Shown here piece by piece: positions 56,774 to 64,000 of a stretch of DNA of 64,000 bases (its first letter is position 1; each line of letters opens with the position of its first letter). Under the pieces are notes generated by a model. The model made no database searches. It saw nothing but the letters and a program-made list of their open reading frames with translations, and had not been told where the DNA came from. The stretch is from Pseudomonas palleroniana (GTDB lineage: Bacteria > Pseudomonadota > Gammaproteobacteria > Pseudomonadales > Pseudomonadaceae), in contig NZ_PYWX01000031.1 of assembly GCF_003031675.1 (NCBI RefSeq), positions 1 through 64,000 of the forward strand, written 5' to 3'. Made by a program: the position numbers and the translations under genes.

Positions 56774-57493
56774 ATGCACCCGTTCAAACCCCTCGCCCTG
56801 CTTGGCCTGCTCTTCGCCACTCAGGTATCGGCCCATGGCCTATGGACCGAAGAACGTCGCGGCAACATCGAAGTGATCTACGGCCATGGCGCCGAGGACA
56901 ACGCTTTCAAGGCCCAGAAAATCAGCGGCGCCTGGGCCTACGACGCCGGCGGCAAAATGATCCCGGTGACTGTGCAGCGCCTTGACGATCACGCACGCCT
57001 CAAGCCGCTCAAAGCACCGGCGGTATTGGCAGTGGCGCTGGATAACGGCATGTGGTCGCAAACGGCGGATAAACAGTGGATCAACAAAGGGCGTACCCAG
57101 GTGCCTGGAGCCATTGAGTCAACGCAGACCTTCAAGTACAGCCTGGCGATCTACACACCTGGCGCCAAGCTGCCCAAGCTGGACGCGCTCAAGCTGCTGA
57201 TCCTGCCGGAAGCCGACCCGCTGACTGTCGGCCCGGGTCGATCATTGCCCGTGCGAGTGCTGCTCGACGGCAAGCCGGTGGCCGGGGTCAAGCTGGTGGG
57301 CGATTATCGCAACGCACCGAACACCTTGAGCACCGAAACCGATAAAGACGGACGTGCCCAGGTGCTGGTGCGCAATGAGGGCTTGAACGTGATCGCCGCG
57401 CAGGTGGTCGTGCCGCTCAAGGACAACCCCGACGTGGCGACACGAGGGTTATTCACCTCGCTGACGTTCCTCGGCGAACCCCACCACGAGTAA
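56774..57493 (+). CDS. DUF4198 periplasmic protein
   Basis: This 239-residue exported protein has the signal peptide LKPLALLGLLFATQVSA-like (MHPFKPLALLGLLFATQVSA), then HGLWTEERRGNIEVIYGHGA. The N-terminal His after cleavage and the Ig-like C-terminal part (GKPVAGVKLVGDYRN) fit DUF4198. Members lie beside metal or siderophore transport genes and are often annotated as nickel or cobalt transport-related. Here it follows the TonB receptor by 12 bases, so it may bind the imported metal complex in the periplasm; that is inference. Confidence 0.8.
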   Translation: MHPFKPLALLGLLFATQVSAHGLWTEERRGNIEVIYGHGAEDNAFKAQKISGAWAYDAGGKMIPVTVQRLDDHARLKPLKAPAVLAVALDNGMWSQTADKQWINKGRTQVPGAIESTQTFKYSLAIYTPGAKLPKLDALKLLILPEADPLTVGPGRSLPVRVLLDGKPVAGVKLVGDYRNAPNTLSTETDKDGRAQVLVRNEGLNVIAAQVVVPLKDNPDVATRGLFTSLTFLGEPHHE

Positions 57494-57499
57494 GGGGGT

Positions 57500-58522
57500 T
57501 CACAGGTCCAAAGGCGCTCTTTCACACAACGTGTTGAGCGCCACTGCCCATTGCGGGTCGTCATTGAGGCACGGCACCAACACCAACTCCTCGCCCCCCG
57601 CTTCGCGGAATTGTTCCAACCCGCGATCGCCGATCTCTTCCAGCGTCTCGATGCAATCAGCGACAAACGCCGGGCACATCACCAGCAGCTTTTTAACCCC
57701 CTGCTGGGCCAGGGTCTCAAGGCGCGCCTCGGTGTAGGGTTCGATCCACTTCGCCCGGCCCAGCCGCGATTGAAAAGCCACCGACCACTTATCTTCGGGC
57801 AGCCCCATGCGCGCGGCAAACTCTCGCGCCACACTGAAGCACTGGCCACGGTAACAAGTCGCCCGCACTTCGGGTGACGCGTTGGCGCAGCAGTCCGTGG
57901 CGCCATCAAAGGCATGGCCTGGGTTGAGCTTCTTCAGGTGCCGCTCCGGCAGGCCGTGAAAACTGAACAGCAGGTGATCGTAGTCCTGCTGCAGGTGCGG
58001 CTTGGCACTGGCGACCAAGGCATCGAGGTATTCGGGCTGGTCGTAGAAGGGTTGCAGGATGGCAAGGCGCACGTTGAGCTTTTTGTCCCGCATCACCCGC
58101 CGCGCCTCTTCCACCACGGTGGTTACGGTGCTGTCGGCAAACTGCGGATACAGCGGCGCCAGGGTGACGTTGCGGATACCTTGGCTCGCCAGCCGGGTCA
58201 ACACGCTTTCAATCGAGGGCTCGCCATACCGCATGGCCAGCTCGACCGGGCCTTGGGTCCATTGCGCCGTCATCTGCTGCTGCAGGCGACGGCTGAGCAC
58301 CACCAGCGGGGAGCCTTCTTCCCACCAGATCGAGGCATAAGCGTGGGCCGATTGTTCGGGCCGCTTGATCAGGATCAGCGATACCAGCAAACGCCGCACC
58401 GGCCACGGCAGGTCGATCACGTAGGGGTCCATCAGGAACTGATTGAGGTAGCTGCGCACATCGGCCACCGAAGTGGACGCCGGTGAGCCCAGGTTGACCA
58501 GTAACAACGCGTGATCCGTCAT
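57500..58522 (-). CDS. hemH: Ferrochelatase
   Basis: This 340-residue enzyme inserts ferrous iron into protoporphyrin IX, the last step of haem synthesis. The catalytic His is in [16 protein letters not shown] near 186, and the cysteine-containing segment [13 protein letters not shown] lies near 218. [20 protein letters not shown] is near 272. It is convergent with the DUF4198 gene, ending six bases from it, and lies 14 bases downstream of the epimerase gene. Confidence 0.97.
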   Translation of the reverse strand: MTDHALLLVNLGSPASTSVADVRSYLNQFLMDPYVIDLPWPVRRLLVSLILIKRPEQSAHAYASIWWEEGSPLVVLSRRLQQQMTAQWTQGPVELAMRYGEPSIESVLTRLASQGIRNVTLAPLYPQFADSTVTTVVEEARRVMRDKKLNVRLAILQPFYDQPEYLDALVASAKPHLQQDYDHLLFSFHGLPERHLKKLNPGHAFDGATDCCANASPEVRATCYRGQCFSVAREFAARMGLPEDKWSVAFQSRLGRAKWIEPYTEARLETLAQQGVKKLLVMCPAFVADCIETLEEIGDRGLEQFREAGGEELVLVPCLNDDPQWAVALNTLCERAPLDL

Positions 58523-58536
58523 GCAACATCCTATCT

Positions 58537-59436
58537 CTAGAGGCGGCTGGACAAATCTTCCAGGGCCGCGTGCAAATCAGTGAACTGAAAAGTGAAACCG
58601 GCGGCCAGCAGCCGTTCGGGGACGGCCTTCTGCCCGCCCAGCAACAACCCGGACAACTCGCCCAAACCAACCTTCAACGCCAAGGCCGGCATCGGCATGA
58701 ATGCGGGGCGGTGCAGCACCTGGCCCAGCGTCTTGGCAAACTCGCGGTTACGCACCGGGTGAGGGGCGCAGGCATTATAAGGACCACTGGCGTCAGGCTT
58801 GTGCAGAAGAAAATCAATCAGGGCGATTTGATCTTTGATATGGACCCACGGCATCCATTGCCGACCATCGCCGATCGGCCCGCCCAACGCCAGCTTGAAC
58901 GGCAGTAGCAACCGCGACAAAAAGCCGCCCTCGGCTGCCAGCACCAGGCCGGTGCGCACCAGCACCACGCGCAGGCCCAATGCTTCGGCGCGCAATGCCG
59001 TTTCTTCCCAGGCGATACACAGCTGGCTGGGAAAATCATCCTGCACCGGACCGCTCGCCTCGCTCAGCTCGCGCTCGCCGCCATCGCCATACCAGCCCAC
59101 CGCAGAGCCGGAAATCAACACGGCCGGTTTCTGCTCGAGGCTTTCCATCCATGCCACCAGGGTTTCGGTGAGGCTGATACGGCTGCTCCACAGCAGCGTC
59201 TTGCGCTTCTTCGTCCACGGGCGATCGGCAATCGGCGCGCCGGCCAGGTTAACGACAGCGTCCACCGCGCCGATAACCTCTTGCAGGCTGCCGACACCCA
59301 GCACTTGCTCGCCACAGAGTCGGGCGACCTGCTCCGGGTCACGACTCCACACGGTCAGGCGATGGCCTTGAGCGAGCCAATAGCGGCAGAGTTGGCGACC
59401 GATCAAACCAGTACCGCCGGTCAGCAAAATATGCAT
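58537..59436 (-). CDS. TIGR01777 family epimerase (SDR39U1/YfcH-like)
   Basis: This 299-residue NAD(P)-binding protein of the extended SDR family begins [20 protein letters not shown] with the Rossmann GXXGXXG motif. It has [13 protein letters not shown] near 68, the segment [16 protein letters not shown], and a C-terminal DUF1731 region ([19 protein letters not shown]). The natural substrate of this family is unknown; E. coli YfcH is the reference. hemH follows closely, and the two are probably one transcript. Confidence 0.9.
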   Translation of the reverse strand: MHILLTGGTGLIGRQLCRYWLAQGHRLTVWSRDPEQVARLCGEQVLGVGSLQEVIGAVDAVVNLAGAPIADRPWTKKRKTLLWSSRISLTETLVAWMESLEQKPAVLISGSAVGWYGDGGERELSEASGPVQDDFPSQLCIAWEETALRAEALGLRVVLVRTGLVLAAEGGFLSRLLLPFKLALGGPIGDGRQWMPWVHIKDQIALIDFLLHKPDASGPYNACAPHPVRNREFAKTLGQVLHRPAFMPMPALALKVGLGELSGLLLGGQKAVPERLLAAGFTFQFTDLHAALEDLSSRL

Positions 59437-59607
59437 AAGACGCTCCTCATGTAACGTTTGCCGCCCGCCACTGGTCTATTTTATAAGCAGGGTTCATTTG
59501 TTATCGGGCGTAGCCGTGGCCTAGAACCGCAGGGTTCCAAGCCTCTGCTTTAACCATAGGTCACGTTGTAAGAACAGTTACGCCAAAACTTATACCAAAA
59601 AACAATA

Positions 59608-59641
59608 TTGTACAGCTATTAGTGTCGGCGTAGGCTGTACC
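59608..59641 (+). promoter_or_regulatory. Candidate LitR-controlled promoter of the flavin oxidoreductase
   Basis: TTGTAC (59608-59613), 17 bases and TAGGCT (59631-59636) form a plausible core promoter. TGTACA (59609-59614) covers the -35 box and TGTACC (59636-59641) follows the -10 box, about 27 bases apart. Confidence 0.4.
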
Positions 59642-59650
59642 CAACGGTAA

Positions 59651-60649
<999 letters not shown>

Positions 60650-60665
60650 TTCACGCTTAAAAAAT

Positions 60666-60739
60666 TGTACAAAACATTTGATTTGTACAACATTAAACCT
60701 ATGATGAATGTAGTTGTACGAGCCTCCACGGCTTGTACA
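60666..60739 (+). promoter_or_regulatory. TGTACA cluster and promoter before the DUF523 gene
   Basis: TGTACA occurs at 60666-60671, 60684-60689 and 60734-60739, with TGTACG at 60715-60720. A promoter TTGATT (60678-60683), 16 bases, TATGAT (60700-60705) encloses one site, so a bound repressor would block RNA polymerase. Confidence 0.55.
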
Positions 60740-60761
60740 GGAATTTCACAGAGGTTTGGTC

Positions 60762-61721
60762 ATGTCCCGCACTGCAAAACCGAAGATCGCCATCAGTGCC
60801 TGCCTGCTCGGCGAGAACGTGCGCTTCAATGGCGGACACAAACAATCCCTGTTGTGCAGTCAGACCCTCGCCGACTATTTCGACTTTGTGCCGGTATGCC
60901 CCGAAGTGGCGATCGGCATGGGCATCCCCCGCGAACCGATTCGCCTGGTAGGCGACCCGGCGCAGCCGCAAGCCGTCGGTACCGTACGCCGCGAACTGAA
61001 TGTCACCCAGCCGCTGGATAATTATGGCCAGCAAATGGCTGAGCAACATACCGACCTGTGCGGCTACATCTTTATGCAGAAATCGCCGTCGTGCGGCCTG
61101 GAGCGGGTCAAGGTCTACCGCGACAACGGCACGCCCGTCGATGGCGGCGGCCGGGGCATTTATGCCCAGGCGTTTTGCGCACGTCACCCCAACCTGCCGG
61201 TGGAGGAAGACGGCCGCCTGAATGACCCGGTGCTGCGGGAAAACTTCCTGACCCGCGTCTTCGTCTATGCCAGTTGGCAACAGCTATTGGCTGAGGGCCT
61301 CACCCGCCATCGCCTGCTGGCTTTCCATTCGCGCTACAAATACTTGCTGATGGCCCATAGCCCGGCGCATTACAAAAGCCTCGGCCACCTCCTTGGCAGC
61401 ATGACCAAAGACATCGACTTGGAAAACCTGGCTGCCGGGTATTTCAGCGAGTTGATGACCGGCCTGAAAAAATGCGCCACCCGTGGCACCCACACCAACG
61501 TGCTGCAACACATCAGCGGCTACCTCAAACAGGCCATCAGCGCCGAGGATAAGCAAGAAATGCAAACGATCATCGGCCAATACCGCCATGGCATCGTACC
61601 GCTGGTGGTGCCGCTGACCTTGCTCAAGCATCACTTTCGCCAACACCCGGACCGCTATATCGCGCAGCAGGCGTACCTGCAACCGCACCCGGAAAATCTC
61701 AGCCTGCGAAACGCGATCTGA
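60762..61721 (+). CDS. DUF523 and DUF1722 domain protein (YbgA-like)
   Basis: This 319-residue protein has an N-terminal DUF523 domain (IAISACLLGENVRFNGGHKQ, VCPEVAIGMGIPREPIRLVG, QKSPSCGLERVKVY), whose conserved cysteines could hold a metal or Fe-S cluster. The C-terminal DUF1722/YbgA domain starts near 200 (HSRYKYLLMAHSPAHYKSLG). The ybgA gene lies next to phrB in E. coli also. Function is not established; some DUF523-like proteins are linked to sulfur transfer. AGAGG precedes the ATG. litR starts five bases later. Confidence 0.88.
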   Translation: MSRTAKPKIAISACLLGENVRFNGGHKQSLLCSQTLADYFDFVPVCPEVAIGMGIPREPIRLVGDPAQPQAVGTVRRELNVTQPLDNYGQQMAEQHTDLCGYIFMQKSPSCGLERVKVYRDNGTPVDGGGRGIYAQAFCARHPNLPVEEDGRLNDPVLRENFLTRVFVYASWQQLLAEGLTRHRLLAFHSRYKYLLMAHSPAHYKSLGHLLGSMTKDIDLENLAAGYFSELMTGLKKCATRGTHTNVLQHISGYLKQAISAEDKQEMQTIIGQYRHGIVPLVVPLTLLKHHFRQHPDRYIAQQAYLQPHPENLSLRNAI

Positions 61722-61726
61722 CTCAT

Positions 61727-62656
61727 ATGAAAGCTGCCCTGCTAGACGAACCCGGCGAGGACATCGCGCAAGCCCTGCAAAATGGCTGGCTGCCGATCCG
61801 TGAAGTGGCGCGCCAGACCGGTGTCAACCCGGTCACCCTGCGCGCCTGGGAACGCCGTTATGGCCTGATCGTGCCGCAGCGTACGCCCAAGGGCCACCGG
61901 CTGTTCAGCGCCGAGCATGTCCAACGTATCCACACCATTCTGACCTGGCTCAATCGCGGCGTGCCGGTCAGCCAGGTGAAATCCCTGATCGACTCCGCCC
62001 AATCTCCGCCTGACGCCGTCGAAAACGAATGGCACGCCCTGCGCCAGACACTGGTGCAGGCCATCAGCGAGCTGGCCGAGCGCCGGGTCGACGATGCGTT
62101 CAACCAGGCCATGGCGTTGTACCCGCCACGGACCTTGTGCGAGCAATTAATGCTGCCGCTGCTCAATGAACTGGAGCAAAAGTGGCAGGGCCAACTCGGC
62201 GCACAAATGGAGCGGGTGTTTTTCCTGTCATGGCTGCGCAGCAAGTTCGGCGCGCGCATCTATCACAACAATCGTCAACTGCATGGCGCCCCGTTGCTGC
62301 TGATCAACCATTCCGACTTGCCCGTGGAGCCGCACCTGTGGCTGTGCGCCTGGCTGGCCAGCAGCGCCGACTGCCCGGTGGAAGTCTTCGACTGGCCACT
62401 GCCGGCCGGCGAACTGGCGCTGGCCGTGGCTCACCTGAAACCCCGCGCCGTGGTGCTGTATTCGAGCAAATCGCTTCAGTTGGCGGCGCTGCCCAAACAC
62501 TTGAGCGGCGTTGCTTGCCCTCTATTGATTGCCGGCCCCACGGTATGCATCCACCAAGCCGAACTGGTCGCGTTGAGCCGTGATACCCCGCAATTGTTCG
62601 TGGCCGAAGACCCGTTGTCGGCTCATCAGCTATTGATCCAGCGTGGAATTGTCTAA
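61727..62656 (+). CDS. MerR family regulator, class II LitR-like
   Basis: This 309-residue regulator has an N-terminal MerR helix-turn-helix (PIREVARQTGVNPVTLRAWE, then RRYGL and TPKGHRLFSAEHV, residues 23-75). A helical domain (about 95-180) and a C-terminal alpha/beta domain laid out like the cobalamin-binding part of CarH/LitR photoreceptors follow. The usual cobalamin His motif is not visible, as in class II LitR proteins (PplR of P. putida) that depend on a separate LOV light sensor. Its neighbours are the DUF523 gene and phrB; the phrB ATG follows its stop directly. Repression of its own cluster is inferred. Confidence 0.85.
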   Translation: MKAALLDEPGEDIAQALQNGWLPIREVARQTGVNPVTLRAWERRYGLIVPQRTPKGHRLFSAEHVQRIHTILTWLNRGVPVSQVKSLIDSAQSPPDAVENEWHALRQTLVQAISELAERRVDDAFNQAMALYPPRTLCEQLMLPLLNELEQKWQGQLGAQMERVFFLSWLRSKFGARIYHNNRQLHGAPLLLINHSDLPVEPHLWLCAWLASSADCPVEVFDWPLPAGELALAVAHLKPRAVVLYSSKSLQLAALPKHLSGVACPLLIAGPTVCIHQAELVALSRDTPQLFVAEDPLSAHQLLIQRGIV

Positions 62657-64000
62657 ATGCATTTGATCTGGCTGCGCACCGACCTGCGCCTACACGACAA
62701 CACCGCCCTGGCTGCCGCGTGCCGGCGAGGCCCGACCGCGGCCATCTACGTGATCACGCCCGAACAATGGCTGGCTCACGATGATGCACCGTGCAAAGTC
62801 GACTTCTGGTTGCGCAACCTGCAGCACTTGAGCCAGGCGCTGGGTACGCTGAATATTCCTTTGCTGATTCGCACAGCTGCGACCTGGGAAGAGGTACCGG
62901 GCGTGCTGAGCGCACTGTGTCGGAAGCTGTCGGTCGCGTCGGTGCATGTCAACGAGGAATACGGCATCCACGAAAGCCGCCGCGATGCCGCAGTGGCCAA
63001 GGCCCTGGAAGCCGACGGCGTGACGTTCCACAGCTACCTCGACCAACTGTTTTTCCAGCCAGGCAGCGTACTGACCAAGACCGGCACCTACTTTCAGGTA
63101 TTCAGCCAGTTCCGCAAAGTCTGCTATACCCGCCTGCACAGCGCCTTGCCGCCGATCGTGCCCACGCCAGAAGCCCAGGCACCACTCAAGCTCGACAGTG
63201 ATGCTGTGCCAACCACCGTTGAAGGCTTCGAAACACCCAGTGAAAGCCTGCGTGCCCTGTGGCCTGCGGGTGAGGACGAGGCCCGCCGCCGTCTCGATGC
63301 TTTCGCCGATCAACAGATCAGCTACTACAAGGACGAACGCGACTATCCGGCCAAACCCGGCACCAGCCAGCTATCGGCATACCTTGCCGCCGGCGTGGTG
63401 TCGCCGCGCCAATGCCTGCATGCCGCGCTGCAAACCAACCAGGGTGAATTCGAAAGCGGCGACATCGGCGCTATCACCTGGATCAACGAGCTGCTCTGGC
63501 GCGAGTTCTACAAACATATCCTCGTCGGCTACCCGCGCGTGTCGCGCCATCGCGCCTTCCGCCCCGAAACCGAAGCCGTGGCCTGGCGCCACGCGCCCAA
63601 GGAACTGGCCGCCTGGCAGCAAGCACGCACCGGCCTGCCGATCATCGACGCCGCCATGCGCCAATTGCTGGAAACCGGCTGGATGCACAACCGCCTGCGC
63701 ATGGTCGTGGCGATGTTCCTGACCAAGAATCTGCTGATCGACTGGCGTGAGGGCGAGCGCTTTTTCATGCGTCACCTGATCGACGGCGACCTAGCCGCCA
63801 ATAACGGTGGCTGGCAGTGGAGCGCTTCCACCGGGACCGACTCGGCGCCGTACTTCCGGATTTTCAGCCCATTGAGCCAATCGGAAAAATTCGACGGCGA
63901 GGGTGTGTTCATCAAGCGCTGGCTGCCGGAACTGGCCGCGCTGAATAAAAAACAAGTGCACAACCCGGAGTCCGTCGGCGGCCTGTTCGGCGTGGCCGAT
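62657..64000 (+). CDS. phrB: Deoxyribodipyrimidine photolyase, 5' part
   Basis: This gene runs off the window end; 448 codons are present. The enzyme uses FADH- and near-UV/blue light to split cyclobutane pyrimidine dimers. The N-terminal antenna-binding domain starts MHLIWLRTDLRLHDNTALAA. The FAD-binding domain has PGTSQLSAYLAAGVVSPRQC near 232, WINELLWREFYKHIL near 275, TGLPIIDAAMRQLLETGWMH near 326 and WQWSASTGTDSAPYFRIFSP near 386. The ATG follows the regulator stop without a gap. Only the last part of the protein is missing. Confidence 0.97.
   Translation, partial: MHLIWLRTDLRLHDNTALAAACRRGPTAAIYVITPEQWLAHDDAPCKVDFWLRNLQHLSQALGTLNIPLLIRTAATWEEVPGVLSALCRKLSVASVHVNEEYGIHESRRDAAVAKALEADGVTFHSYLDQLFFQPGSVLTKTGTYFQVFSQFRKVCYTRLHSALPPIVPTPEAQAPLKLDSDAVPTTVEGFETPSESLRALWPAGEDEARRRLDAFADQQISYYKDERDYPAKPGTSQLSAYLAAGVVSPRQCLHAALQTNQGEFESGDIGAITWINELLWREFYKHILVGYPRVSRHRAFRPETEAVAWRHAPKELAAWQQARTGLPIIDAAMRQLLETGWMHNRLRMVVAMFLTKNLLIDWREGERFFMRHLIDGDLAANNGGWQWSASTGTDSAPYFRIFSPLSQSEKFDGEGVFIKRWLPELAALNKKQVHNPESVGGLFGVAD

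Overview
The window is about 64 kb of GC-rich chromosome from a Pseudomonas, most likely of the P. fluorescens group. The evidence is the gene order (ampE-ampD-DUF1631-nadC-tRNA-Thr-pilA, clpB-pgeF-rluD-bamD, ispH-fkpB-lspA-ileS-ribF-murJ-rpsT, cysD-cysNC-nif3-algW), the fused CysNC, the fruBKA/Cra layout and many REP palindromes with GGGCTTGC cores. Almost all of it is core genome. I see no phage, integron, insertion sequence or CRISPR array.

Layout. 1-4.4 kb: the 3' part of a TonB-dependent siderophore receptor and a PepSY/flavodoxin reductase. 4.5-6.1 kb: a Tat-exported PhoD phosphatase. 6.1-12.9 kb: the fructose PTS operon fruBKA, divergent from its repressor fruR/cra, with the exact Cra operator between them. 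12.9-19.4 kb: tatD, a zinc-ribbon membrane protein, ampDE, a DUF1631 protein, nadC and a DUF6388 gene. 19.5-25.2 kb: tRNA-Thr, pilA, pilC, pilD, coaE, yacG and small conserved genes. 25.2-31.7 kb: NDH-2, a tRNA operon (Asn, Pro, Lys, Pro), heat-shock clpB, pgeF and rluD. 31.9-37.3 kb: bamD, thiO and minor pilins pilE, pilX, pilW, pilV and fimT/U. 37.3-45.4 kb: ispH, fkpB, lspA, ileS, ribF, murJ and rpsT. 45.5-49.4 kb: slyD, a DUF3565 gene, pta and an acyltransferase. 49.5-54.6 kb: sulfate activation (cysD, cysNC), nif3 and algW. 54.6-59.4 kb: a second TonB receptor with a DUF4198 partner, hemH and a TIGR01777 epimerase. 59.6-64 kb: a probable light-responsive cluster (flavin oxidoreductase, DUF523/DUF1722 protein, MerR/LitR-like regulator, photolyase phrB, which runs off the end).

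How the genes work together. Fructose enters through FruA, is phosphorylated by FruB and again by FruK, and fructose 1-phosphate would relieve Cra. ileS, lspA and fkpB overlap and are probably co-translated. Two iron-uptake receptors sit beside a reductase or a periplasmic partner. The type IV pilus genes lie at the loci known from P. aeruginosa, but pilB, pilS/pilR, pilY1/pilY2 and one fimT/fimU copy are absent from their expected positions, so this pilus is reduced or rewired. The last four genes look like a photoprotection unit: TGTACA motifs lie in front of the first two genes, and the MerR protein lacks an obvious cobalamin motif, as in class II LitR proteins.

Limits. Family names come from recognising protein sequences by eye, without database searches. 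Start codons were chosen from ribosome-binding sites and family N-termini. Promoters and operators are pattern matches only.
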